Below, in pieces: positions 12,177-24,042 of a stretch of DNA of 64,000 bases. This stretch comes from Paraescarpia echinospica (taxonomy: Eukaryota; Annelida; Polychaeta; Sabellida; Siboglinidae). Position 1 is the first letter of the stretch; each line of letters starts with the position of its first letter. The notes beneath the pieces are model-generated. The model ran no database searches, was not told where the DNA came from, and saw only the letters and a program-made list of their open reading frames with translations. The stretch lies in NCBI GenBank assembly GCA_020002185.1, contig CM034543.1:30592459-30656458 (forward strand), in the 5' to 3' direction. The translations under genes and the position numbers were made by a program.

Positions 12177-13020
12177 TCATATCAAAGTTAGATTACACTG
12201 TTGGTCCGAGCATAACATAATTGCGTTCATTCTGCCCCCATTGCCCGCTTTTTCCGATCTCCCCTCCTTGGATTTGCCTAGATTGAGAAATAGTCCAACG
12301 ACTTTAGAAGCACTTTCGACCTCATGGGATAAGTGTCCTGCTTCGTGTAGCGTGTAAGCGAACAGAGCCATGTTGTCATCAAAATCCAGATCGGAGAGAT
12401 GACGGGCTGGAAATATGGTGCTTCAACGCCTGGAGAGAGTTAGCCTCTCATCAGTTACAGTTCTTAAGGCGCAGTCCAAGACAATGATGAGTAGACACGG
12501 GGCGAGAGGGTCTCCCTGAAGTGAGAACGACTGCAGATGTGTTATCATACATGATCTGTATGGCATTAAAATGTTTCTCCAGGATACCCTGAACAATCAA
12601 GAAACGTTTCGTTTATATCTGTCTACTGAGTGAAAAGCTTTCTTAAAGTCGATAAAGAGTATAGTTCTGATGGTTTCCACGATGTTACGCCTGAGTACAA
12701 GACACAGCGATTATATAGACGGTAGAGATCTGAAACAGCTCTGATTTGGACGTAAGATCTTTTTTATTTCCGGACGAATTATGTTAGGTAAGACTTGACT
12801 ATATACCTTTGCAGCGGTCAATATTATACTTATTCCACGATAAGTTTTAGGAAGTGTCAGGACTCCGTTCTGATGTGTATCTGTCCTCTTATTGTTTTGC
12901 CACACTATACATTGCCACTCACTTTGTAAGCAGGAAGTAGAAGTCATTCTGTGGCACATCAGTCTACAAAACAGTTGCAATCCAACGATTTTGTAGCCAT
13001 TAATTCTTGTTTAACAAGTA
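12177..13020 (-). pseudogene. LINE reverse-transcriptase remnant
   Basis: Minus-strand pieces read LPKTYRGISIILTAAKVYSQ, then IRPEIKKILRPNQSCFR (12980-12711), and later DDNMALFAYTLHEAG with ASKVVGLFLNLGKSK (12371-12177). These are the finger/palm entry and post-catalytic blocks of a non-LTR reverse transcriptase. The central palm is decayed. It does not belong to the CR1 copies elsewhere in the window. Confidence 0.65.
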
Positions 13021-13139
13021 CTACTTGTTTCCGGCGCTCGTCAATGTTCTAGATATAAACTCACTAGTATATGTCTCATTCAACTAGTCAGCCTTTTTCA
13101 GAACATTATCGACCAAACGACCTATTCTACTGAAGGTGT

Positions 13140-13355
13140 CACGGTCAGGGTGCTTGTCGTCCTTAGTGGTTTTTCTACGTCCCACATTAAGATGGAACCG
13201 ACATTAATGTGATCGCCTAGTCACCAGGAATACACATTCCCCAATGTTAACAGTCAGGTTTTTGCATCAAATGTACCATGCCTGCCCGGTCCGGGTTTTG
13301 AACTAAGAGCATTGGTATGCCAGTCGGGTGTGGTACTCACTACACTTTCACAGCT
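13140..13355 (-). mobile_element. Possible tRNA-derived SINE
   Basis: On the minus strand, AGTGTAGTGAGTACCAC resembles a pol III A box, and AGTTCAAAACCCGG about 35 bp downstream resembles a B box. The order and spacing fit a tRNA-derived head. The body after it is unique in this window, so the boundaries are guesses. Confidence 0.35.
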
Positions 13356-13562
13356 CCAGCGAAACCATTACTTTTAAATCCGTATGCATGAGAGTTTAGC
13401 TTGCTGTCAAACTAATGTTGCTACACCTCAATGAGAACAATATATTCATGTTCATCCGAAGCCAACGTGACTGCTACGACCTAATTACTGACGACTATGT
13501 ACATTTACCACAATTGTCTTACGTATCTAGACTACTGACATTTTCGCGTGTCTTTGTTGCAG

Positions 13563-13768
13563 GAAATTACTTCATATACCACAATGGTCGGCAGTTCGCA
13601 ACAATAGACTTCGACATCACAAACGGTTGCGCCGAAACTTGCGGAGGAGGCTGGTGGTATGCCAATTGTTGCAACATATGTTTGAATAGTATCCCAAAAT
13701 TTTTAAACTTTTACGGTTTCAATGCCGAAAGTATTACCACAATTGAGATGAAGATTAGACCGCCGTAA
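13563..13768 (+). CDS. Fibrinogen-related domain (FReD) gene, terminal exon
   Basis: This is the last coding exon of the FReD gene begun at 1099. The acceptor is TTTGTTGCAG ending at 13562, the entry phase is 1, and the stop TAA is at 13766-13768. The translation GNYFIYHNGRQFATIDFDIT is followed by NGCAETCGGGWWYANCC and ends TTIEMKIRPP. The family's hallmarks are present: the Y-H-N-G-x-x-F-x-T-x-D block near the calcium site, the C-A-x-x-x-x-G-G-W-W-Y motif, and the closing E-M-K-I-R-P. Two extra cysteines follow the WWY motif (NCCNIC). The acidic calcium-site residues look partly replaced. A polyadenylation site was not assigned. Confidence 0.88.
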
Positions 13769-14014
13769 TGTCAGCCGGTCAACGATCCTCTCGCCACGTA
13801 CCTGTATAACAACGCTGCGTGACTTCTCGTAATTTTATATCGCCTATAGAACAATACACTATCGTAACCAGCCTAGTAACAATGTTACTGCCGTCACCAA
13901 AAATGTGAAAACAGACATGTAATGTTGTGCATTGCGATTTTTACAACTAAATTACGTGATCTGGTTGATGTGTTAATTTGTGACGCCATTGTCTTGGTAT
14001 GTTGATAATATCAT

Positions 14015-14290
14015 ATTGAGCGCGGTTGCGCAGTAACTAGAACATCGGACTACCAATCGACAGAACACGGATTCGAATCATGTTGCCACCGTTTCGAACC
14101 TTGGTCAAGTTTGTTCAATCTACGTTGCTCAAGTTCACACAGCTGTACGAATGGGTACCTGGCTGTATATAGTGGTGGATATTTGTGTACGTATAATACG
14201 TATAAGATTGTGTTCGATTTATGTAAAGTGTAAAGCGCTTTGAGAAGTCCTAAGGACTGGACAACGCGTTATATAAGAACTAACCTTAAA
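14015..14290 (+). mobile_element. tRNA-derived SINE with conserved central segment
   Basis: The head carries a pol III A-box-like TTGCGCAGTAACTAG (from about 14022) and a B-box-like GGATTCGAATC (14069-14079) at tRNA spacing. Downstream, AATGGGTACCTGGC (about 14149) resembles a central domain shared by several ancient metazoan SINE families. The 3' part reads AAAGCGCTTTGAG … GCGTTATATAAG, the usual LINE-like tail of such SINEs. Naming the exact superfamily needs a database search. Confidence 0.75.
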
Positions 14291-14339
14291 AACCTTACTC
14301 ACACCAGTCATTCATTGTATAGCATGCTGCATGTACAAT

Positions 14340-14410
14340 ATACACACACGCACACGCACACGCACACACGCACACGCACACGCACACGCACACGCACACG
14401 CACACACACA
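14340..14410. repeat. (CACACG)n / (CA)n microsatellite
   Basis: About 70 bp of CA with regularly spaced CG interruptions (CACACG and CACACACG units). Confidence 0.95.
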
Positions 14411-14422
14411 TAATATAAGTTT

Positions 14423-14663
14423 CTTAGTACACAACTAGAAATATTTCGACTCACTTCGACGTTTTCAACCGCCTTTGGCGGCCTTCATCAGGAACTGTTT
14501 TTCCTCTACTCGCCAGATGGTTTTGCTGTCACACACGTGACTCAGCCGGTATCCCCTCATCTCTATTCACCGTAGGTGTTGTCTTTCTGATCCAGATAGC
14601 CTCTTTAATCCGAAAAGGGTTGAAACGTCGATGTTAGTCGAACAATTCTAGTTGTGTACTAAG
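14423..14663. mobile_element. Inverted-repeat element, ~240 bp (MITE or retroelement end)
   Basis: The left arm CTTAGTACACAACTAGAA and its continuation to 14470 are mirrored by the right arm (14617-14663) ending TTCTAGTTGTGTACTAAG. The arms match over about 46 bp with a few differences. Both inner ends read as 'cgacgtttcaacc', a phrase often seen at the termini of Penelope-like elements, and CTTCATCAG lies beside the left arm. It could equally be a DNA-transposon hairpin. No ORF is inside. Confidence 0.6.
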
Positions 14664-15289
14664 AAAGGTTTGTTATTTAATGTGTTCCAACATGATGAAA
14701 ATGTTCACGAATATATATATATGTGTGTATATATATATATAAGCAAGGATTTTAACGAGTTACTTAGATGCCAACTATAGATATAATACAACTATGTTAC
14801 ATTGATTACAATTGACGTAATAAATATTAACACACTAACGTGCTTTCGAATTTTTTTTCGCCGCCGCTCCGCCTATTACTGGGGGGGGGAAGAAAACCAT
14901 ATATCTGCCCTCCAATTGCACACAATTTTCACAGACGACAAAAATACACATTAATCGTCTCATAAAATTTTGATTTTCAACCGCCATTGACGCTCGCCAC
15001 AAAAACAATCATTCACGCTCACATTTAATAGGGGGCAGAACCATATGTCAGTCCCCCCGGAAAAATTCCATGCGGCAGCTGCCCCCCCCCTCCTACCCCC
15101 TGTTCCCGCGCCTATGCGTGTTAGTAATAATAATAAACTTCTGTGGCGCCTATATCCCCAGGAATCTAAGCTCAGATGTGCAACATCTAAGAATCGTTTG
15201 GCAAAATCGATAACATGGACAGTCAAGAGTCGTCATTAGTGCAAAGGACCGCCGAAGGTTATGATGGCAATGCAATTTCAAGTAAGTCT

Positions 15290-16640
15290 TTAGTTTCTTA
15301 CGAAAAGTAGCTATAGTCTCAGATGATTTTAAAGTGATAGGGAGTGAATCCAGATTATGGCTGCAGCTACAGAAAAAAACACGTTTGCCAATACTAAGCC
15401 CGGTTTTCGGAACAAAAGTTGTTGTGAAACAGATGATCTGATATTTCTGGTGATATTGGAAAAACGAAGGAGACTAAACAAATAGGATGGGTGTTGTGTA
15501 GAAAGGGTACGATATGTGATAGTGGCTCATTTGAAGTTTATTCGATATGCAATTGGAAGCCTGTGTAACGGTTTAAGTAGGGGCAGTGATGGAGAGAAAC
15601 GAGGTGCTTTTAGTACACGTTGGAGTTTAGCTATTTTAGCAATATTGTTTAGGAGTGAGTTGCAGTAGCCAAGGCGATTGCTAATTAAAGCTACTAATAT
15701 TGTCTTAGCAGTAGATAGAGATAAATGACGCCGAGTACGACGGAAATCACGCATATGGTAGAAACAGAATTTACACACCCGAGACATTTTCTGGTGAAAG
15801 GTGAAATCAGTGTCAAAGACCTACATTATGAACAGTATCTGATGGTGATGTATCATTACCAAGCAATTTAACTGGAAAGTAGTTAACAACCTTGTTTCGT
15901 TGTTGCTTTGTGCCAATAATAATCATATCAGTTTTATCTGGATTTAGCTTTAATTTATTTGCTTCCATCCACAGCAAGATGTCGGTGAGACGGTAATTTA
16001 AAGTTGATAGAGATGTGTGTGCATCAGTTGGTGAAAGTGATGTATACAGCTGTGTGACGACGGCATACAAGTGATGCTTTATATCACTCGAGTAAGGGAT
16101 GTGGTGTATAAGCTAAACAGAACAGGACCAAGGACAGAACCCTGTGGGACACCAAATGGAAGATGTTCTGGACAAGACAGTGAGCGAGATATATTAATGC
16201 TTTGCTATTGGTCTGAAAAATATGAACTAAAAGAACTGAAGAGCTGTGCCAGAAATCCCAAAATGTCTATGGAGGCGATGTAAAAGAATGTCGTGATCTG
16301 TTGTATAAAAAGCAGCTGATAGATCTAGTAAGGTGCGAGCATTCAATTTGCTATTATCCATATTGCATACAATGTCTTTGTGTATTTTATGAAGAACCGT
16401 CTCAGTTGAATGAAATCGCTTATATGTATATTGTAAATCATTTGATAAGTGCTGTGTATAAATATGTTCATGGAGTAAATTTGCAACAACCTTTTCCAAT
16501 ACCTTCGACAGAAAACTAAGATTAGATATAGGACGGTAATTCTTAAGGTAATTTTTGCGTAGATTTCGTTTTTAATAAGAGGATTGACAAGAGCTTGCTT
16601 GAACTCATGTGGAATAACATCACTCTGCATTGACATATTT
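15290..16640 (-). mobile_element. CR1/L2-clade LINE remnant (reverse transcriptase to 3' end)
   Basis: Minus-strand pieces in several frames give the LINE reverse transcriptase in order. They are DVIPHEFKQALVNPLIK, then EKVVANLLHEHIYTQHLSND, KRFHSTETVLHKIHKDI and LDLSAAFYTTDHDILLHRLH. After these come NKLKLNPDKTDMIIIGTKQQ and finally FCFYHMRDFRRTRRHLSLST with YCNSLLNNIAK. The first catalytic aspartate block (LDLSAAF) is visible, but the sequence around the F-A-D-D box falls in a frame break. It closely resembles the LINE at 47419-49650, so both are probably one family. Confidence 0.8.
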
Positions 16641-17359
16641 ATAATATCTGTAATGGATAAACCAGTTGATCAATGCAACTCTTCAGTAGAAATGTTATAA
16701 TGGGAATGGTGCATTAAAAACAAAGATTCCAAAATTATGCGTGTGCGTGCGTGCACGTTCGTGCGCATACATGCGAGTGTGTGTACGTTTTGTTATGTGG
16801 GTATGCGTGTAAGTGTGATAGAATTGGCGACATTTATTTTGTAACACTTATTCTAAGGTGTATAGATTATATTATGTAATACATAGCTCTTTTACATGCC
16901 TTATATAATAGCCGACTTCGTCAGCATGTTTTTTTCTAGAATATGCATGATATGAAATATTTAAAATGTTCCAATTAAATGACTACTGTATCGGCCATAA
17001 AACAATAGCAGATACGCCTTTTAATGACACGCGCAATACCTCTTTCACGTGAAATGACAACTGAGTAACTTACGAAACTGCAACACATAAGTTAGCATCT
17101 AATTAACTTATTTACTTATGATTTGGGTGAGTATGTCAGTTTTTCAACAATCTCAACAATGTACAATGTTTGCGAAACGAGACATGTGGGAGATCTCAAA
17201 ACAGTAAAACACAAATGAACCCCTAAAGCGACCACCAAGTGACTCACGCAAATTCCATACCTCACTAAATGGGGTGGCCTGATTAGATAGGCGAGTCTGA
17301 TATATACAGTTCTGACAGTTCTGGCAAAAAGGTGTATGTACATGTGGTCCTACATGCAT

Positions 17360-17411
17360 ATATATATATATATATCTTTGGTAGTTTATATATATATATA
17401 TATTTAAATGG

Positions 17412-17455
<44 letters not shown>
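17360..17455. repeat. (TA)n tracts with GGTAGTTTATA repeats and inverted copy
   Basis: Three TA-rich tracts are separated by copies of TGGTAGTTTATATATA. A reverse-complement copy (TATAAACTACCA) closes the block at about 17455-17463, so it can fold as a hairpin. Confidence 0.85.
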
Positions 17456-17457
<2 letters not shown>

Positions 17458-19832
17458 ACTACCAACGACATCAGTGTTATAATCTGTATAAACATATTTT
17501 AATATAAAAACATTTTGTGAGATTCTAGCAGTACTAGCTTGCTGTACAGCTCTGAAATAACTTATTTATTTTAAAATATACATGATGAAGTTTGGTTGTT
17601 ATAACTGGCCGCATTACGGAATAGAGGAATGGTAATGTTTACCAAATTAGTTTAACATGGATTTTAAACGAAAAATCGAACAGACTGTGATATTGTGGCC
17701 GATTCTGGGTGGTAGTGACCGTTTTGAAGTGTTCTGTTGTATCAACTACGTTCAGTGAGAAATGTATTATTCAAATGCTGTACAATTTTCGTTTAACAAA
17801 ACATTACATTACACATGTTCTATTAGTGTAACATTAAATCACCATTACAATCTTCTGTAACATACCCATAAAATATATCTTGCTATGAAACGAAACTCCT
17901 AAAAAGTGGCATCAGGACTTGTTCATAAAAAGGTATGTTGATGAACCAATGCAAACTATCCTGGTTTTGCCACGTCATTCGACACAACATCTCAAAAACA
18001 ACCTAAGTAGCCTACTCCCGGGGGAAAGAGAACATTAGAAAAACCAGCTTAGACCTGTCTCATTAAAAGAGACGTATATAGAGCAAATATGATAAAGCTG
18101 CAATATGCATTCATTCATTCATTAAATATTATAAATACGTTCTGCCAAACTAGTTTGAGATATGCAGTACCAGATACAAATGCAGTTTAGCATCGACGGC
18201 AAGTATTTAATTTTACAATTACTTCATATTTTGTATACGTAATAACAGAGCTTTTCCGCCGGCATCCTGGCATCTGGCGGCAGTTGTTGGAACTGCGGTT
18301 GCGGGTCGCTCGCCGAACTGCTGAAGCCACACATACGATTTTACATGCTAACGATCGATGTGCCCTTCGGAAATATGAGCAACATACCGTAAATATTTGC
18401 CATAAATCGCCATGTCTTTGGATTCATTGGAAAAAATAATGAGTTATAGTTCTCGATTATGAAAGTATCTAAACATTTCCTATTTTTGTTTGACCAGAAA
18501 TATGATTTACAAACACTTTTTATAAGTCGGGTCAAAGCACACGGCGGGTCTAAGCCGTCGAACCTCCATTCTAGAGTGATTAACGCACGTTTAGATGTGA
18601 TTATTTACATGAATATGACTATTTTAAGAAGATAAATTATCATCGTATTCAGAAAAAATATTTGTTACCCCAAATATATGATTATATCGGAACAAAACGA
18701 GACCACACAGTTTCCGTGTTTGTGAACCATTTACATTATGTTATTAAAACTGGTGAGTGCGGGAGAATGCTGTTTTTTGACAGATCGGTTTCCTGACTAT
18801 GCATACACATTGATACATTTTGCGCATATTTTTTAGACTTTGGCATCTTCCAATAGCACACAAAATAGAAAGTATTACATTTGTTGAACTGTGAAAATGT
18901 TGTCGCTGAACATTTTATGAAATGCTTGCAGTGAGAGAGGTCAATAATACAATGGATGTCCTTTTTGTCCATGTCTGGAAGAAATATTTTTTTAAATAAT
19001 TACACAAAGAAAATAAGTACAGCATTTACATGTGTACATGTAGGTATATTATCATGATATTGAGTAAACACATTACCCATTTAATATGAGTGTCAGCAAA
19101 GAGCTATATATGTCAGTCTACCAATGATGCCCAAACGATCTGATATGGAATTACTACATACAATGTATTGGGCTACACAGGCAACGTGATGCTCCCTGTG
19201 CTACGCCACGGCTGGCACCACGTGCTCCGTAGCACATTGTAAACAACCCATGTTGTTGTGAAAACAAATCGACTACATCTTATTAATAGGTCAGAATAAT
19301 GGACCTTAGCATACTGCATTATCAAAACAGATATTATATCTTCCAGTTTCATAGACCTGATTTAATCTTACAGAGAAAGGGATAACAGTTCAATGATAAA
19401 TTACACAGATCCCGTCACCACGGCGTCCGACGCCAGTGAAAGCGCATCTGGATATTTTATTGTTGTTTGAGTTGTGGACTAAAGTTGTTATTGTTGTACT
19501 ATAGGAGTGAAATGCATACACATACCATCTGTGACACTTCAACTAAATCCTGATCCAGTTGCATAGCTTGATGTAATCCGGTTTCATAACATAAAAACGA
19601 CCACAGTCTGGAGGCTCATCTGAATCAACGCAAACCTTGGAACTGTCCGCTGAGTCGACCCGCAACGGTTTTCGCATGCGCACTGCTCATGCGCCGCGGA
19701 AAAGGTCTATTATATTGTTTATAGACCGTTTCAGCAGTTTCGTTCTACGATCACCAATTCCGTAACTTACAGGCTCTGACGTCAGCCAAATGTACCGGTC
19801 ATAAGTTATCCATGAGTTTCGTGCCTAGATAC

Positions 19833-19866
<34 letters not shown>
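19833..19866. repeat. (TA)n microsatellite
   Basis: About 34 bp of alternating TA. Confidence 0.95.
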
Positions 19867-19869
<3 letters not shown>

Positions 19870-20570
19870 CCTGTGACAAAAGGTAGTGGTGCGAACCCCC
19901 GATTGGTTTGTATACAAAATAAAAATGGTTTTGTTACAAAATATATGTTTGTTTCTTGTGTCATGTTCTTGGAATACAATAAAGACACATACGAAAAAAT
20001 TGTGTTATTCAGTTACCACAAACTATGTTAAAATCTCTGTGGAAGTTGAAAACGGCACAATTTTGAGAGGCTGGAAAAGGGGACAACTGACGGTGACTCA
20101 CTTTCGACGTCCCGTGAACAAAACTCACAGCACTAACATTAACCATCAGTTATGGATTCGATAAAACATGGAAGAGAACATATACTTACTTAGAAATAGC
20201 GTAGAAAGAACTATTTTTTTTAAATGAATTTGATCGATAAAATTGACCGTCGTTTTTTACGCTTAATGTCCGCCGACCCTGTTACACAAAAGCCGATGTT
20301 TGTTTACAAATGATCGCGCGGTGATCCCGAGTTTTGTATCAACCACGTCTAAAACTAGTTCTTTTTCATAAGTTAACATGTCGGGCGTTCTAATGTAATA
20401 TAAAATACTGTAAGACGATCATTTTGTTGATACGTGAAATTAATGTCCGATCGTTACGAACGACTAATCGCCGATATCAGATATGCAAAAGCCCTTACGG
20501 CGCCACGGATTACGCAGTGATTGGCCTGAAGCAGTCACGTGATTTACCACATTAGTTGGGCTTCGTACAA

Positions 20571-22537
20571 TGGCGCCGCCGAGAAGGCCGGGTAAATTTT
20601 GCTGTCATGTCCGGAAATTGTTAGTTGTCACAATCTACCAAAAACGTCACAACCGACCAGAATTATTACTAATAGCGACTTTACATAGAGAAATGTGTTG
20701 CATACTACAATCAGAAAGAAAATATGCCAAGACAGCGTGTTGAGACCCTACCACCACCTAGTGTAGAGATGCTGCCACCACCTAGTGTAGAAACGCTGCC
20801 ACCACCTAGTGTAGATATGCCGCCAATACCTGGTGTAGAGACGCCGCCACCACCCCTGAGTGTTGAGACGCTGCAACAGACTGTCTTTATGCCACTGTCA
20901 CCTGCATCAGAGGCAGAATAACTTCATCCAGCAGACAGATATAGTGCATCTCAGTATGCCAATGTGACCCCTCCATTCTCTGGGAAGGAAGCACGGAAGA
21001 AGGCTATCTACATAATGAAAAAACACATTCTCACTCAGAAGAGTAACAAATGTTCCGTATACAGTGCATTAGTGTCTAGTTTACTCAGGAAGGCAAAGAC
21101 AACCCCAAACAAAAAGAACACAGGAGTTTCCCCTTCCTCACGAAAATTAAAAACTTCCTTCTGTAAGGAACTTGGTAAAGTCAAAAGACAACGAAACAAA
21201 AAAGCTTTAGCAACTAGAAAACTGATGCTTGACATTATCTCTCCAACTAAGAAACGGCCTGAAAAGGAATTATGCAAAAGAAAGCAAACACCTGCGCGAG
21301 TAGAGCAGCCATCTCGTTTTCGCAAGAAGTGTCTGTGAACATGCCTGGAAAAAGATCTGTGTCCAAAAAGACTTTGATGCAAAAAACACCTCCCAAAAAG
21401 AACGAAAAAAATCCACAAGGACTTTCAATCAAAGCATCCTCAACATAGGTTGTCCCTTCGGAGTCTATACCGCCACTTGCCCACCAGTGTCCTCACGTCC
21501 AGGAAGCAGACCTACAGGCAGTGCCCTTGTGAGATCTGCACGAATGCAGACCTCAAATTGGACATGCACAATCGTCACTCGAGGGAAACAATTGATGGAA
21601 GAGATGCACTGTCAGAAAAAAGCCTCTGCCAGGAGCCAAAGCAGTCTTGTGTGGATCGAAAATGCCGAATCTGCGGTCCAAGCAAGCTCAAAGTCAAACT
21701 GCAAGAGGAGATCCAATCAGGTGGCAGTTTGGCCAGTTCAGGACGCTCCTGTCGGCAATCCCCAATATGTGGGCGGTGGCTGCATATTGTGATTTTGCAG
21801 AGAACTTTCAAACTGCAAATATCAGGATGAAGTGCAGTCAGCCCATTGGGGTTACAGTCAAGTGACCGTGCATCCCACAGTGCTGTATTACAATTGCCCT
21901 CATTGCTCTGCAACTGTAACGGACTATCTGATATTTTTATCAGATGACTTGTGCCATGATGCCAGTATGGTAAAGACGATCTTTGATAAGACGACATACC
22001 ACCTTCTGTCTGTGATGGATAAGGTTGAGAAGATGATTATCTTTTCAGATGGGTGCGCAGCCCAGTACAAATCATTCTTTCACCTCTCAAATGCGTGGTT
22101 CAAGACATAGCAAAATTGCATGTGATGCTTGTGGAAGAGTCATCAAGAGGGCAGTTGATGATGACATTCGTGCGAGTAAATGCATTGTACAAAGTGCTGC
22201 AGCAATGTACCAGCACTGCTGTGATAACTACACTTTGCCACTGCCCGATTCCCCTTCAGACCAATGCTGCCACACCAAGCCCTCCTTCACGCTAATCACA
22301 ACAGAGCAGATTGACAGATAAATTCCGTCATCATCTGTGATGACCGTTCCAGGAACACGTCAACTTCACAGCATCAAGCGCGTGGGAAATAACACGTTGG
22401 CTACAAGGAATCGTACGTGTTTCTGCCCTCCATGCTTGCAAGACAATCCGCAAGTATGTCTCAGCAAGACGTTTGTAAACTGTTGGAACAACGTACAACT
22501 CAAAGTTGCAAAACGAAGAATACGAGAAATATACTGA
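20571..22537 (+). pseudogene. DDE-transposase-like multi-copy gene, frameshifted
   Basis: A chain of frames on the plus strand reads as one protein. A basic and proline-rich N-terminus contains repeats of LPPPSVE (20724-20921), then a lysine-rich region (20964-21338). A cysteine block follows, CPCEICTNADLKL … LCQEPKQSCVDRKCRICGPS (21510-21690). After it come CDFAENFQTANI (about 21790), QSAHWGYSQVTVHPTVLYY, LIFLSDDLCHDASMV and IIFSDGCAAQYKSFF. The end holds IACDACGRVIKRAVDDDI and a tail with NRTCFCPPCLQDN. The DFAEN and SDGCAAQYKS aspartates look like the first two residues of an RNase-H-fold DDE site. I know this as a repeated uncharacterised metazoan family and cannot name the superfamily. 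At least four frame breaks show it is dead. Confidence 0.5.
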
Positions 22538-22539
22538 GG

Positions 22540-23046
22540 ACAGAAACGAAGTGAGGACAGATGCTGCAGCTGCAGTACCTGTGGTTGAAGACCAGGATTT
22601 GCTTGACGATGAGTCTATTGCTGAAGCACTCGAATCTGGGGTGTGTGAATGTCAATGTTGCTGAAGCACTCGACTCAGTGTTACGTTGATGGTGGACATA
22701 AAATCAAGACTGAATAGAAATAAAGTACTAGGAAAATTTTACAAAAGTGTCCATTATTCTAAACAGAAATCAGCAAAATATCATTACAATGGATGGGGAG
22801 CTTCTTGAATGGTGCCAAAATGTCAAATTCAAAGAACTTTTATGTCCACCATCACAAACAAAATTGTTCAGTTAATGACATAAATTGATGCACCAGCCTA
22901 GAACTTCTACAACAGTTATCTTGCCATGCATCATTTTACACACCTAAGATATAACACATTCAGGAAAACATCAAGTTCAAAGTAAAAAAGCATTATGAAA
23001 TTTTGACAAGATGTCCCCTTTTTGGCACAGACTCATATATAAATAA

Positions 23047-23078
<32 letters not shown>

Positions 23079-23755
23079 GGATAGAATGGCACCCATAGGT
23101 GATTACACTACACTAATAATTGTTGACATTATTTCACAACACATTTGCTTTCGTTTTATAGACGATGTAAGGTATATATGTCCAGGAATATTTGTAACTT
23201 AACATTACAATGAAACACTAACAATGCTACAGTAATTAATGTTTAAGAACGAGTCAACACACTCGCTGGTGGAAAACTGAATCCGGTATAACATGGTCGA
23301 CTGCCAAGAAACACACTGTGCTTAATTGGCAACATCCCACCGCATGAAACAGCATTGCAGCTACGTATAAGATACTGTAACTTAAACTTATTATGAAAAG
23401 AATGACTACCCGCTGATAAATTTTAAATGATCAATGCTATACGCAGTAAGTTACTCGAGTCCCATTTATGTCCCTGTTATATTTAGCTTTTCTGTGAATG
23501 GCATAAAATATTTTCACATAGTCATTATAGAGCCTTTTTGTGATAAGAGTGATAATGAGTACTCCTGTGTCATAACAGTAACTCATGGCAACGTTCTAAT
23601 ATCCTGCAGAACTAATGCGGCAGAACTGTTCGGGCTTGCCATTTTTGAAACCAAATCGAAATAGGTCGCGCATGCGCACATTCGCGTACAGTAGAAAATG
23701 AAACAGGCGTGTTATTTAACAAGATTTAACAAGATAGCCATTCAGAAAATTAACT
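22540..23755. other. No gene seen; short TA repeat
   Basis: AT-rich sequence with a TA microsatellite at about 23055-23078 and no supported coding sequence. An ATG frame at 23434-23664 has no recognisable features. The first part may be the 3' end of the DDE-like element. Confidence 0.5.
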
Positions 23756-24042
23756 CTAGATGGCAGGTGGACAAGGAAGCCTTTAAGCTTATCGAGAGTC
23801 CAATACTTTTTATCTACGTGTATCCCGCCCTTTTAAGGTATGTGTTTTAAACATATTCACGCTACTGGCACCCACACAATCAGGAGATAATCTGTTCCAT
23901 TCATTTACAGTCCTTTGTTGAGAAAATTCAATATTTTAAACACTTCTATCTGATCTCCTCTCTATCTCCTGGTCTCTATAGTGTTGTTAAACCACATTTT
24001 TAGGCGTATTTCGTAACTAAGATCCCTCAGTTTTGGTATCAT

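Larger units (their letters stand above)
1264..13562 (+). other. 12.3-kb intron of the FReD gene, filled with mobile elements
   Basis: The donor GTAAAG at 1264 and the acceptor TTTGTTGCAG ending at 13562 bound an intron of about 12.3 kb, and both flanking exons are phase 1. Inside are a CR1-like LINE, a dispersed multi-copy gene split by a Rex1-like LINE, a MITE, three further LINE fragments, TG microsatellites and a probable SINE. An alternative splice acceptor at about 1413 is described as a finding. Confidence 0.75.
16640..20560. other. Gene-poor AT-rich stretch
   Basis: I see no exon or recognisable transposon protein here. It contains TA-rich tracts at 17360-17455 and 19833-19866 and a short self-complementary segment near 19198-19240 (GTGCTACG … CGTAGCAC). 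A few short ATG-initiated frames exist, for example 19886-20164, but show no family signal. Confidence 0.6.

Noticed and set aside
14010..14090. A genuine tRNA gene
   Set aside because: A and B boxes are present, but the fold is degenerate and the sequence continues into a SINE body and LINE-like tail.
19886..20164. 92-codon plus-strand ORF as a host exon
   Set aside because: No family similarity, no convincing splice sites, and AT-rich composition like its surroundings.
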